DNA of 64,000 nt from an uncultured Treponema sp. (GTDB lineage Bacteria; Spirochaetota; Spirochaetia; Treponematales; Treponemataceae). This document shows positions 50,084 to 59,072 of this stretch, one piece after another. A program made the translations under genes and the position numbers. The DNA lies in assembly GCA_946615905.1 (NCBI GenBank), contig CAMOIE010000006.1, positions 62,001 through 126,000 of the forward strand, read 5' to 3'. How positions within the stretch are numbered: the stretch's first letter is position 1; each line of letters starts with the position of its first letter. Below the pieces are notes generated by a model that ran no database searches, had not been told where the DNA came from, and saw only the letters and a list, made by a program, of their open reading frames with translations.

Positions 50084-51706
50084 TTACTTTTTAAAAGCCC
50101 CTTTATATGAACAACGGATTGCAATCGCATGGAAAGAGAGTCCTTTCACATTCTTTTTGACAAGGTAGCTGTCAGACTGCTGAAAAAGAGGGATTACAGC
50201 CGCTTCCTGCATGATAAATTTTTCAGCAGTTTTGAGGGCAACCCACCTCTCTGAAGGCATTCTGGCATAATCCCCAGAGGTACATGCTTTTATTATCGAG
50301 TCATAGGCGACATCCGACCAACGGCCGTAATTGTTTGGATTGTTCGTCTCCCACAGGCCTAGATAAGTCATCGGGTCGGCATAGTCAGGTCCCCAGCGGG
50401 TGATTCCCATCTGGTAGAGACCAGCATCCAAAAGGGTGTTGCGATTTTTCTTCGTTTCTACATGAATTTTAATCTTGAGTCCTTTTAGATTTTCTTCAAG
50501 CTGCCTTTTTATAGTTTCTGCAATTTTCTGCTGGAGGGGGGCTTCTTCAACCAAAAGCTCAAGTTCAAATTCATTTTTTCCCAACTCTTTCTTGGCCAAA
50601 TCAAAAAATTCCAGTCCTCTGGCGGGCTTGTAGCTACAATATTCATGGAATTCAGTCTTGCGAAGAGAAAAATCCTTGCCCTTTTCATTAAAAACGACTT
50701 GTGACGGAACAAGAGAATAACAGGCCAAAGAACCGTCCTTTAGAATATCCTCAACGATTTTTTGCCGGTTGATTGCAAAAGTTATAGCCCGGCGAAAATT
50801 TCTATTTTGCAACTCTGGAACATTTTTTATCATCAGGCTGATGTAGCAGAGTTTGCCAGCCCCGAAAGACAAGAATTCATCCTCACTTTTGAGGGCAGCA
50901 ACCTGAACACCGGAAAGCTTTATCACGTCAAGCTCGTCATTACAATAGGAAAGATGGGCTTTTTCAGGATCCGTGTAGACTTTATAATTCAGCCCATCCA
51001 ATTTGATTTTTTCCGCATCGTAATAATATGGATTCTTTCTAAGCGAATATGACAAAGAGCCGGGCTTAAATTCCGTAATTTGAAAAGCCCCGTTTGAAAG
51101 AACAGAATCCGCACTTGTGGCATAAGAGTCTCCGCATTTTTTTGCAAAAGTCCTGTTGACCGGATAAAAAATCGGGAAGTACAAAAGGTCGTCAAAAAAA
51201 GCGACTGGGACTTCAAGGGTGACTTCAAGCGTTTTTTCGCCAAGGGCACGGACTCCAAGCTCTTCGACAGGAAGGAGACCTGAAACTATCTTCGAGGCGT
51301 TTTTAATCTGGCCGATGTCGCTGAGCATAAAGGCATAGACGGAAGCGGTCTTTGGGTCGATAGCCCGCTGCCAGCCGTAAACAAAATCGTCAGCGGTCAC
51401 CGGGTCGCCATTAGACCAGTTGGCATCGTCCCTAAGTTCAAAAGTATAGACAAGACCATCCTTGCTGACCTTCTCATTTTTGCAGATTGCGTTTACCGTT
51501 GCCCCATCATCATCCATCTGCTTCAATCCGTCAGTAAAATTCGCAATAAATTCAAAAGTCGTGATGTCTATTGTCTGGGTCGGATCCAGGGTCATGACTT
51601 CGGACTCAATCATGACATTCAAAATTCCACCAGGCTTTTTGGAATCAGTGCAGGCTGTAAAAAAAATCAGAAGAATTGACAAGAAAACGACAAGGAACCT
51701 ATTCAT
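50084..51706 (-). CDS. oppA: Oligopeptide ABC transporter substrate-binding lipoprotein (OppA-like)
   Basis: Family 5 extracellular solute-binding protein (540 aa). The N-terminal lipobox is IFFTAC with Cys19. Typical segments are LDPTQTIDITTFEFIANFTDGL, YTFELRDDANWSNGDPVTADDFVYGWQRAIDP, and GPDYADPMTYLGLWETNNPNNYGRW. This class binds peptides and feeds an OppBCDF permease, none of which is encoded here; the gene is a single unit with its own promoter. Orphan OppA paralogues are common in spirochaetes. Confidence 0.92.
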   Translation of the reverse strand: MNRFLVVFLSILLIFFTACTDSKKPGGILNVMIESEVMTLDPTQTIDITTFEFIANFTDGLKQMDDDGATVNAICKNEKVSKDGLVYTFELRDDANWSNGDPVTADDFVYGWQRAIDPKTASVYAFMLSDIGQIKNASKIVSGLLPVEELGVRALGEKTLEVTLEVPVAFFDDLLYFPIFYPVNRTFAKKCGDSYATSADSVLSNGAFQITEFKPGSLSYSLRKNPYYYDAEKIKLDGLNYKVYTDPEKAHLSYCNDELDVIKLSGVQVAALKSEDEFLSFGAGKLCYISLMIKNVPELQNRNFRRAITFAINRQKIVEDILKDGSLACYSLVPSQVVFNEKGKDFSLRKTEFHEYCSYKPARGLEFFDLAKKELGKNEFELELLVEEAPLQQKIAETIKRQLEENLKGLKIKIHVETKKNRNTLLDAGLYQMGITRWGPDYADPMTYLGLWETNNPNNYGRWSDVAYDSIIKACTSGDYARMPSERWVALKTAEKFIMQEAAVIPLFQQSDSYLVKKNVKGLSFHAIAIRCSYKGAFKK

Positions 51707-51740
51707 TTTTGCCTCGCAAAAAAAATCATATTTTATTTTG

Positions 51741-51768
51741 ATTTTAATATGAAAAAATCTGACTGCAA
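51741..51768 (-). promoter_or_regulatory. Promoter of the oppA-like gene
   Basis: Minus strand: TTGCAG (51763–51768), 16 bp, TAAAAT (51741–51746), then a ~30-nt leader with GAGG ahead of the ATG. Confidence 0.6.
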
Positions 51769-51771
51769 ATG

Positions 51772-51802
51772 AAAAAAAAATCCCCGGCCAGTTGACCGAG
51801 GA
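51772..51802 (-). terminator. Intrinsic terminator of rpsD
   Basis: Minus strand TCCTCGG-tcaactgg-CCGGGGA followed by a T-run of nine, just after the rpsD stop. Confidence 0.88.
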
Positions 51803-51819
51803 CTTTCCAAAATTACAGA

Positions 51820-52413
51820 CTATTTAGAGTAGTACTCAACGACCATGTTGTCGTTAATCTGTACAGGGATTTCTGAGCGTTCGGGCAAGCGTGAGAGTTT
51901 GCCAGAGAAGTTAGCCTCATCGCGCTCGATGTAGTCCAACTTGAGTTTTGAGTCAGAAAGCCAGTTGTTCTTAATCTGCTCGTTTTTGCGAGATTTCTCA
52001 ACCAAAGAAATTGTCTGTCCGACTTTCACGGCGAATGACGGAATGTTTACCTTTTTGCCGTCAACTTCGATGTGGCGGTGGCTTACCAGCTGGCGAGCCA
52101 TGCGGATTGAATTTGCGAATCCGAGGCGGTATACCATGTTGTCCAAGCGGGTCTCAAGCAACTGAAGAAGAACTTCACCTGTTTTGCCCTCTTTTTTAGA
52201 GGCGCTCTCAAAGTAGCGGCGAAGCTGCTTTTCCATAATTCCGTAGTAAGCGCGAACCTTCTGTTTTTCGATAAGGTGCTGACCGTAGTCAGAAAGTTTC
52301 TTTGTTCTTTTGAACGCGGGTGCGCCAGCGCGATCCATAGCTTTGGGATCACCGCAAACGTTGACACCGAGTCTCCTGCATACTCTAAAGCGGGGGCTTC
52401 TGTTTGTAGCCAT
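51820..52413 (-). CDS. rpsD: 30S ribosomal protein S4
   Basis: Primary 16S rRNA-binding protein that starts assembly of the 30S body (197 aa). Conserved parts are [35 protein letters not shown] and the S4 domain [45 protein letters not shown]. Only two cysteines remain in the N-terminal region, so it is probably the zinc-free form. It stands alone rather than in the alpha operon. A GGAG ribosome site and a good promoter precede it. Confidence 0.97.
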   Translation of the reverse strand: MATNRSPRFRVCRRLGVNVCGDPKAMDRAGAPAFKRTKKLSDYGQHLIEKQKVRAYYGIMEKQLRRYFESASKKEGKTGEVLLQLLETRLDNMVYRLGFANSIRMARQLVSHRHIEVDGKKVNIPSFAVKVGQTISLVEKSRKNEQIKNNWLSDSKLKLDYIERDEANFSGKLSRLPERSEIPVQINDNMVVEYYSK

Positions 52414-52447
52414 TTTTTGCTCCTAGAAATAATTTTTTGTGTAAGGG

Positions 52448-52476
52448 AATATATCATTTTGCGTGATTCGTTTCAA
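52448..52476 (-). promoter_or_regulatory. Promoter of rpsD
   Basis: Minus strand: TTGAAA (52471–52476), 17 bp, TATATT (52448–52453), with a leader of about 28 nt containing a Shine–Dalgarno. Confidence 0.7.
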
Positions 52477-52537
52477 GTCTTTTCTTTTAGCTTTCATGAT
52501 GTTATAATTTTACGGATAAAAAAGGGGATAATTGAAA

Positions 52538-54073
52538 ATGATGCAAAGGGCAGAGTCACGTCTTTACATCATCGGTGCCGGTTTCGCCGGTCAGATGATT
52601 GCGGAGGACTTGAAGCGCAAAAAGATTTTCGGAACAGTCGCGGCATTTTTAGACGATGACAAAAAGCTGATCGGCACGGAAATCGATGGCGTTCCTGTGT
52701 TGGGACCGATTGAGGCGGCGGCAAAACTCATCCGCTGCGATGCGACAGACGAGGCCATAATAGCGATTCCGTCAGCCTCCCCGCAAAAAATCCGTGAAAT
52801 CTATTCTATATTGAAGTCAACAGGTTTCCTCCATATAAGGATTCTTCCGTCTGTAAGCCAGATTGTCGAGGGAAAGGCTCATTTTGTCCAAACCCGCGAA
52901 ATCGACCCCTTAGACATCCTTGGCCGCGCCCCTGTGATTATTCAGCTGACAGAAAGCCTGAAATATCTTCGCGGAAAGAGGGTTTTGATTACCGGCGCGG
53001 GAGGCTCCATTGGAAGCGAGCTTGCCCGCCAGCTGCTTTCAGGCGGGGCTGAGAGGCTCTACCTTTTCGGCCATGGGGAAAACTCAATAGTAAGCATTTA
53101 CCGGGAGCTGAACGTCCTGCAAAACGAGGGAGTCGGCGAAAAGGCTTCCGTTGTTCCGATTATCGGGGACATGAAGGACCGGGCCTATATGGACTATATC
53201 ATAAGGCAGACAAGGGCTGACGTGATTTTCCACTGCGCGGCCTACAAGCACGTTCCAATGATGGAAGAAAATCCTGTGGCGGCGATTGAGAACAACGTCT
53301 TCGGCACAAAAAATCTTTTGGACGCATGTCTCAAGCACGGAGTCCAGCGTTTTGTGCTGATTTCCACGGACAAGGCAGTAAATCCTGTCTCGGTCTACGG
53401 GGCAAGCAAAATGCTCTCTGAAAAACTTGTCTTGCAGGCGGCGAAAAAAGCCTCAGCCGGGCAGGACTTTATGTTCGTCAGGTTCGGGAACGTCCTAGGC
53501 TCCAGAGGCTCCATTCTGCCGATTTTCATGAACCAGATTAAAAACGGCGGTCCTGTCACGGTGACTGACCCGAAAATGGAGAGATTTTTCATGACAATTC
53601 CCGAGGCCTGCTCACTGGTCTTGAAGACTGGCGGAGTCGGCGAGAACGGACGCTCATACCTTTTGGACATGGGAGAGCCGGTGAAAATCATCGATTTGGC
53701 TGAGCAGATTATAAAATTCTCAGGTCTGGAGCCAGGAAAGGACATACAGATTAAGATAATCGGTCCGCGAGAAGGTGAGCGGCTTGTGGAGCCGTTATGG
53801 CTTGAGGAGGAAAATCCCCAGCCGACGAAATATGAGAAAATCATGCAGCTCAAAAATCTTGAGATGGACGATGAGATTTTGGACGACCTGCTTGAAAAAC
53901 TCTCTCCGGTCTGCCTGCCACCGAAAAACGATGAGGACGCTGACCTCTACCGCGACAAAAAGGAGCTTATCTCGCTTTTACGAGACGCAGTTCCCTCTCT
54001 CGATGCCTTTTACGAGGAGACAAAGGACGTGAGAATCGACCGCGAGACAAACCTTACGAAAGTCACCCTGTAA
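52538..54073 (+). CDS. NDP-sugar 4,6-dehydratase/epimerase of the CapD/FlaA1 family, soluble form
   Basis: Acts on a UDP-N-acetylhexosamine to open the path to diamino- or deoxy-sugars (511 aa). Residues 8–130 form a first Rossmann-like domain (IIGAGFAG); the SDR domain has TGAGGSIG (152–159), AAYKHVPMMEENPVAAIENNVFGTKN and STDKAVNP. Unlike PglF or WbpM there are no N-terminal TM helices. The catalytic triad reads Ser276, Tyr287, Lys291: the Tyr sits where inverting dehydratases of this family usually have Met. Start: ATG at 52538; a TTG six bases earlier is closer to the GGGG ribosome site. First gene of a five-gene operon. Confidence 0.88.
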   Translation: MMQRAESRLYIIGAGFAGQMIAEDLKRKKIFGTVAAFLDDDKKLIGTEIDGVPVLGPIEAAAKLIRCDATDEAIIAIPSASPQKIREIYSILKSTGFLHIRILPSVSQIVEGKAHFVQTREIDPLDILGRAPVIIQLTESLKYLRGKRVLITGAGGSIGSELARQLLSGGAERLYLFGHGENSIVSIYRELNVLQNEGVGEKASVVPIIGDMKDRAYMDYIIRQTRADVIFHCAAYKHVPMMEENPVAAIENNVFGTKNLLDACLKHGVQRFVLISTDKAVNPVSVYGASKMLSEKLVLQAAKKASAGQDFMFVRFGNVLGSRGSILPIFMNQIKNGGPVTVTDPKMERFFMTIPEACSLVLKTGGVGENGRSYLLDMGEPVKIIDLAEQIIKFSGLEPGKDIQIKIIGPREGERLVEPLWLEEENPQPTKYEKIMQLKNLEMDDEILDDLLEKLSPVCLPPKNDEDADLYRDKKELISLLRDAVPSLDAFYEETKDVRIDRETNLTKVTL

Positions 54074-54104
54074 AAGTAAAAAGACAAAAAAGAAGGAAAA
54101 AACA

Positions 54105-55316
54105 ATGGCAGAAAATAAAGAGGAAAAATCAGAAAATAAAATTCTAGTTCCATTTTTCAAACCCCAGATTGGCGAGGAAGAAAAAAAGGCCGTCATGGAA
54201 GTCATGTCATCGGGCTGGCTTACGACCGGCAAAGTGACCAAGGCTTTTGAGGATGAATTCGCAGCCTTCACCGGTGCAAGATTCGCGCTTGCCGTGAACT
54301 CAAACACTTCCGGCATGATTTTGGCGATGGAAGCCTGCGGGGTCAAGGCGGGAAAGGCCGTAATCACGACCCCATACACATTCGTCTCCACCGCAGCCTG
54401 CGCCCGACATTTGGGGGCTGACGTTTATTTTGCCGACATCGAAAAGGATTCATACTCAATCGACCCGGATAAAATCGAGGAAATCCTTAAAAATAACTCG
54501 GAAAAAATCGCGGCGATTGTCCCGGTCCATATAGCAGGAAACGTCTGCGATATGGAGAAAATCTGCGCCCTTGCAAAAAAATATTCGACTCCGAATCACA
54601 AAATCTACGTGATTGAGGATGCGGCCCACTCTTTTCCGGCAAGGACGAAATCAGGAATGGCGGGAACCTTGGGGGATGCGGGAGTCTTCTCTTTTTATGC
54701 GACCAAAACGATTACGACCGGAGAAGGCGGCATGGTCACAACAGGCGATGAGTCTCTTGCCAAACGGATGGGCGTAATGCGCCTGCACGGAATGAACAGG
54801 TCAGCCTGGGACCGCTACACTTCCCCGAAGGCCTCATGGGAATACGACATAATCGACTGCGGTTTCAAGTGCAACCTGCCGGACGTATTGAGCGCAATCG
54901 GCCGGCAGCAGCTGAAAAAGGCGGACGGATTTTTAAAAAGCCGGACAAAAACAGCACAGCGGTATAACGAGGCATTCAAGGACTGCGACTTTCTGACTCT
55001 TCCGCCAAATCAGGATGGAAACGCATGGCACCTTTACTTGATCCGAATAAATCCTGAAAAACTCGACTGCTCACGCGATGAGTTCGCGAAGGAACTGCAG
55101 AATCGTGGACTTGGAATCTCCATGCATTTTATCGCGCTATTTAAATTCTCCTACTGGAAAAAACTCTATCCAGACTTCACGGCAGAGAATTACCCCAACG
55201 CAGCCGACCACACAGAGAGAACAATCACCCTCCCCTTCTATCCAGGAATGACAAGAGATGAAGAGGAGACCGTAATCAGAATCGTCAAGGAATGCGGAGC
55301 CGCCCACCATGTCTGA
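54105..55316 (+). CDS. DegT/DnrJ/EryC1/StrS-family sugar aminotransferase
   Basis: PLP enzyme that aminates a 4-keto-sugar nucleotide, the natural next step after the upstream dehydratase (403 aa). Conserved parts are FFKPQIGEEEKKAVMEVMSSGWLTTG, EDAAHSF (Asp172, PLP ring) and FSFYATKTITTGEGGM with Lys201 as the Schiff-base residue. It resembles PglE/ArnB-type enzymes that make UDP-4-amino sugars. Its last 8 nt overlap the next gene, which means tight translational coupling to an apparently unrelated oxidoreductase. Confidence 0.93.
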   Translation: MAENKEEKSENKILVPFFKPQIGEEEKKAVMEVMSSGWLTTGKVTKAFEDEFAAFTGARFALAVNSNTSGMILAMEACGVKAGKAVITTPYTFVSTAACARHLGADVYFADIEKDSYSIDPDKIEEILKNNSEKIAAIVPVHIAGNVCDMEKICALAKKYSTPNHKIYVIEDAAHSFPARTKSGMAGTLGDAGVFSFYATKTITTGEGGMVTTGDESLAKRMGVMRLHGMNRSAWDRYTSPKASWEYDIIDCGFKCNLPDVLSAIGRQQLKKADGFLKSRTKTAQRYNEAFKDCDFLTLPPNQDGNAWHLYLIRINPEKLDCSRDEFAKELQNRGLGISMHFIALFKFSYWKKLYPDFTAENYPNAADHTERTITLPFYPGMTRDEEETVIRIVKECGAAHHV

Positions 55317-57720
55317 AAAAGAGAGCAAAACGGAAGTAATGAGCGAAGAAAAAGAGTCCCCAAAGAAAAAACGGACTGTGGCAAAAGAAAGAGCAACAAA
55401 AAGCCGCAAGAGTCCGCAAAATTCAAGACTCCTTTTCTCAAATGAATTTTATTCAGACCTGACTTCCGATGAGACTCTTTACTGCGCCCTAGTGAGAAAT
55501 TCCTTCTCAAAGGGAATCATCACGGACGTTACGATTCCAGATTTGCCTGAGGGCTACCACTTTTACTCGACCGCTGACATTCCGGGCAAAAATCAATTTG
55601 ACACTCTTGGAACCAAAATTCCGGTCTTTTATTCTGGAAAAATCCGCTACAAGGGAGAGCCGCTTGGGATTCTTGCAGGCCCTGACTATGAGGAAGTCCA
55701 GGAACTTGCGAAAAAGGCGAAAATCACACTAGACGGGACAGAGCTTTTATCCGCGGCAAAAAAATTCGAGGATAGCCCCTCCCTTCACATAGAGGGCTTT
55801 AAAAGAGAAGAGAATCAGAGTCCATCCGAAAATCAAGAAAGGGTGGCAAATCCTGACACAAGCAAAGTCCTGCGTTTTGAGCGAAAAATTGAGTCGGGAC
55901 TTAGTGGCGAAGACTTTGAAAAATGCTTTGACCTGGCCACAATCGAAGGAAAATGGAAGAGCGGCCTTCATATCCACTGCGCAAGCGAAACAGCAGGAGC
56001 CTTTTCTTTTGTAAAGAACGGCATTCTCCACGTCATGACACCCAGCCGCTGGATAAAAAATCTGCGGACAGCCCTTTCAAGCGTGACAAAATTTCCGCCT
56101 GAAAAAATCGTAATCACAAGGACAAAAACATCCGCCGCAAAACCAAATCTTTGGAAAAGTACGGCTCTCGCCTGTCAGGCGGCGGTCGCGGCGGTAAATT
56201 CAGGAAAAGCCGTAAAACTCGTCTTGACCCGCGAGGAAGAAGAGACTTTTATAGAAAATCCCCTTTCCGTTGAATTTTTTTATAAAACAGCTGTCTGGCC
56301 TGACGGAAGAATCGAGGCCGCAGATGTGGACATCAGTCTGGATGTAGGGGCGGAAAATCCTTTCGCGGAGGAAATCATAAACAGACTCTGCATTTCCTGC
56401 CTCGGCCCTTACGCGATTCCCAACGTGCGGATAAGGGCAAGGGCGTATTCGTCTGACTCCGTGCCGTCATCGCTAAAAATCGAGGCCGCAGACTATCAGG
56501 CCTCCTACGCAATTGAAAACCAGATGGAAAAAATCGCTGACTCAATCGGAGTCGACCCCCTTTCCTTGAGGGTAACGAACGCGGGAACAAAAACGACATT
56601 GAGCCGGCAAAAAGTAAAATTCGCCCCGTCACACGTTTTTGAGACCCTCAACGCCGTCTGCGTAAAATCCGACTTTTTGCGGAAATACACGACTTACCGC
56701 ATGAACAAGGAAAACGAGTACCTCCGCGACAACATCTCCCCCTTTGCCCCGCCCCTGAGGGGAATTTCCCTTGTCTCGGCAGCAGCCGGCTCTTTTTTCT
56801 ACGGAACGATTTTTTCTATAAAAGACGTTTTTATGGAAGTCGCCACACAAAAAGACGGCAGTTTGAAAATCAACAGTATCCCCCCGTCACCAGTGATTCA
56901 AAAAATCTGGACAAAAATCGCCGCATCAATTCTTGGGCTGGACGAGGGCAAAATCACATTCGCCTCGGAATTTGCGGAAGACCCGGAAGGGCCTGAGAAT
57001 ATTTCCTCGAACGTGGCCCTGAACACAATGCTACTGAAAAAATGCTGCGAAACCTTAAAACGCAAAAAGGTCGCTTCCGGTCAATGCGTCAGCGTGAAAA
57101 AAGGACTTTCCCCGGCGCAGAAAAAACTCTGGAACAAGGAAGATTTTTCAGGCACCCCCTTTTACTCAACGTCGTTCGCCTCTATGGTCTTAGAGCTTTC
57201 CTACAATCCGGCGACTTACCACGAGACGGTCAACGGGATTTGGATTGTGGTTGACGGGGGCCGGCTTCTTGACAGCAAAACAGCCGAGTCTTCGATAAAA
57301 AAATCAATCCGTCAGGCTCTGTCATCCCTGGTGGAAAATTCCGATGTACCATGCAAAAACATCACGGTTCAGTTCGTCCAGTCTGAAGACGAACCTAAGC
57401 AAATCGGGGAAATAGCCCTGTCACTGCTTCCTGCTGCCTACACAGCTGCCCTCTCCCAGGCTTTGGCCTCGACAGTCTCAACCCTGCCGCTTAAAAACGA
57501 CTCCCTGTTTAAAATCAGCGAGGAAGAGGCGGAGCGAGAAAAGGTCGAGTTCGAGGAGCAGATTCTTCTGGAAAAAGTTAAGGATGAGAAAAAGGACGAA
57601 AAAGATGCTTCTCCTGACGAAGACAAAAAGTCCGAAGCCCTGTCTCAAAACTCCACTCCGGAGGAAGACGAAATCACGGACATCATTGAAGAAATCCAGA
57701 ATTCTGGAGGCGAAATTTGA
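55309..57720 (+). CDS. Xanthine-dehydrogenase-like large subunit with lost molybdopterin motifs
   Basis: An 803-aa protein with the overall layout of molybdenum hydroxylase large subunits (XdhA/CoxL): KIRYKGEPLGILAG, HIHCASETAGAF, VKLVLTREEEETF, LGPYAIPNVRIRA, a matching ASILGLDEGKIT block and a C-terminal IGEIALSLLPAAYTAAL with Glu701 in the position of the catalytic Glu. The cofactor motifs are absent: GGGFGGK is replaced by RTKTSAAKPN (271–280), RGFG by SSLKIEAADYQ (387–397) and GQG-T by PPSPVIQKIWT. The N-terminus (~1–40) is strongly basic and the last ~65 residues strongly acidic, both extra to the family. It probably does not bind molybdopterin in the known way. Confidence 0.82.
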   Translation: MSEKESKTEVMSEEKESPKKKRTVAKERATKSRKSPQNSRLLFSNEFYSDLTSDETLYCALVRNSFSKGIITDVTIPDLPEGYHFYSTADIPGKNQFDTLGTKIPVFYSGKIRYKGEPLGILAGPDYEEVQELAKKAKITLDGTELLSAAKKFEDSPSLHIEGFKREENQSPSENQERVANPDTSKVLRFERKIESGLSGEDFEKCFDLATIEGKWKSGLHIHCASETAGAFSFVKNGILHVMTPSRWIKNLRTALSSVTKFPPEKIVITRTKTSAAKPNLWKSTALACQAAVAAVNSGKAVKLVLTREEEETFIENPLSVEFFYKTAVWPDGRIEAADVDISLDVGAENPFAEEIINRLCISCLGPYAIPNVRIRARAYSSDSVPSSLKIEAADYQASYAIENQMEKIADSIGVDPLSLRVTNAGTKTTLSRQKVKFAPSHVFETLNAVCVKSDFLRKYTTYRMNKENEYLRDNISPFAPPLRGISLVSAAAGSFFYGTIFSIKDVFMEVATQKDGSLKINSIPPSPVIQKIWTKIAASILGLDEGKITFASEFAEDPEGPENISSNVALNTMLLKKCCETLKRKKVASGQCVSVKKGLSPAQKKLWNKEDFSGTPFYSTSFASMVLELSYNPATYHETVNGIWIVVDGGRLLDSKTAESSIKKSIRQALSSLVENSDVPCKNITVQFVQSEDEPKQIGEIALSLLPAAYTAALSQALASTVSTLPLKNDSLFKISEEEAEREKVEFEEQILLEKVKDEKKDEKDASPDEDKKSEALSQNSTPEEDEITDIIEEIQNSGGEI

Positions 57721-58193
57721 AAATTCCCCTGACTTTGAACGGTGAAAAAATCATTTTGGACTGCAAGGCCGATGAGCCGCTGATTGAAATCTTGCGCAAG
57801 CGGGGACTTTTTTCCGTAAAAAACGGCTGCGGTAAGGGAATTTGTGGCTCCTGCACTGTTTTATTGGACGGAAAAGCGGTTTCCTCCTGCAAAATCCCGG
57901 TCGGAATAGTCCGGGACTCAAAGATTGAGACATTGGAGCATTTCGAAAAAAATCCAGCATACGATGACATAATCAGTGGCTTTAACAAGGCCGGAATCAG
58001 CCTCTGCGGTTTCTGCAACGCCGCGAGGATTTTGCTGACCCACGATTTAATCAGCCACGTCTACAGACCGACAAAAGACCAGCTAGACCACGTTGCCGCA
58101 TCAGTAAAATGCTCCTGCACAGAAAAAGGAATCTTTGAGAACGGAATTTTGTATGCAGTGGCAAACAAACATTCGCGCGAAGGGAGAAAATAA
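57717..58193 (+). CDS. 2Fe-2S subunit of the xanthine-dehydrogenase-like complex
   Basis: Small iron–sulfur subunit (158 aa). The plant-type cluster site has Cys38, Cys43, Cys46 and Cys58 (NGCGKGICGSCTVLLDGKAVSSC pattern) and the proximal cluster Cys97, Cys100, Cys132 and Cys134, so all eight ligands are kept. The segment after CGFC reads NAAR in place of TPGM, where a nearby Gln/Gly normally touches the pterin. The start is TTG at 57717, six bases after GGAGG, overlapping the large-subunit stop. It should carry electrons even if the large subunit lacks molybdenum. Confidence 0.9.
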   Translation: MKIPLTLNGEKIILDCKADEPLIEILRKRGLFSVKNGCGKGICGSCTVLLDGKAVSSCKIPVGIVRDSKIETLEHFEKNPAYDDIISGFNKAGISLCGFCNAARILLTHDLISHVYRPTKDQLDHVAASVKCSCTEKGIFENGILYAVANKHSREGRK

Positions 58194-58984
58194 TGTCGTC
58201 AATACTGTATGCGAAAAATCTTCAGGATGTCTTCTACCAGATTAAGACAGTCCAAGGTCTGCAAATCACGGGCGGCTGCACGAGCGTAAACCCTCTGCCT
58301 CCAAAATTCTTGTCAATCCGAAATGTCGCGGAACTGAAAGCAATCGACAAGCACGAGCGGTATTTTGACTTCGGACCGGCAGTAACGATTGACGAATTAG
58401 AGGCAATCGGGGAAAAACTCCCGCCGGTTCTCTCTCAGGCCGTAAAATCAGTGGGAAACGCCCGCATAAAAAACATGGGGACTTTGGGCGGAAACATCTG
58501 CCAGCCGGAAGTAAAAGGAACCCTCTATGCCCCCCTTTTAGCTCTCGACGCAAAACTTGAATACAAAAATGAATTTGAAAGTGTTTTTATTCCGCTGACA
58601 AAAGTGGAAACAGCTCCAAAAGATTCAGTTCTGACAAAAATCAGAGTTCCGATTCAAAACTGGGAAGTCGAAGACTTCAAGAGGGTCGGCCCATACAGGA
58701 CCCTCACGGAGGATTCCGCCTCATTCGCTTTTTTGGCTGACACGCAGTCGGGAATTCTTACGACAATCAGAATTGCATTCGCAGGCTCTGTCTTTTTCAG
58801 AAGCCTGGAAGCGGAAAATGCCCTGCTCGGTTCTAGACTGCCATTGCATTCCGTCACGATTTTGCAAATTTTGGAAAAGGCGGCAGACCAGTTTGACCTA
58901 GCGGCAAAAGACAGGGAGCTGAATCCTGTCCTACGGAACCGATTTTTGAACCTGCTGAAATACTCCCTTGAGCAGTTAACTTAA
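58193..58984 (+). CDS. FAD-binding subunit of the xanthine-dehydrogenase-like complex
   Basis: Medium subunit (263 aa) of the CoxM/XdhB family. The first FAD loop is QITGGCTSVNPLP (family AGGTDL), the second is KNMGTLGGNICQPEVKG, and the CO-dehydrogenase flavoprotein C-terminal domain follows. The FAD loops are degenerate at a few positions but the GTLGGN core is intact. It overlaps the previous stop (TAATG) and closes the five-gene operon. Confidence 0.88.
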   Translation: MSSILYAKNLQDVFYQIKTVQGLQITGGCTSVNPLPPKFLSIRNVAELKAIDKHERYFDFGPAVTIDELEAIGEKLPPVLSQAVKSVGNARIKNMGTLGGNICQPEVKGTLYAPLLALDAKLEYKNEFESVFIPLTKVETAPKDSVLTKIRVPIQNWEVEDFKRVGPYRTLTEDSASFAFLADTQSGILTTIRIAFAGSVFFRSLEAENALLGSRLPLHSVTILQILEKAADQFDLAAKDRELNPVLRNRFLNLLKYSLEQLT

Positions 58985-58991
58985 AAAAAAA

Positions 58992-59019
58992 TTGACTTTT
59001 TATAATTTCGTGCTAGGCT
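58992..59019 (+). promoter_or_regulatory. Possible promoter of the ABC transporter operon
   Basis: TTGACT (58992–58997), 16 bp, TAGGCT (59014–59019). A TATAAT at 59001–59006 inside the spacer is an alternative -10 that would include the whole downstream hairpin in the mRNA. Confidence 0.45.
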
Positions 59020-59022
59020 TGT

Positions 59023-59062
59023 AAAAGACAGTTTAAACAAATTGTTAGAAAAGCTGTCTTTT
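59023..59062 (+). promoter_or_regulatory. Inverted repeat abutting the ribosome site of the ABC operon
   Basis: AAAAGACAG (59023–59031) and CTGTCTTTT (59054–59062) form a perfect 9-bp inverted repeat with a 22-nt interval. The GGAGG ribosome site begins at the next base (59063). It could be an operator or an mRNA hairpin controlling translation. Confidence 0.55.
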
Positions 59063-59072
59063 GGAGGTCTTT

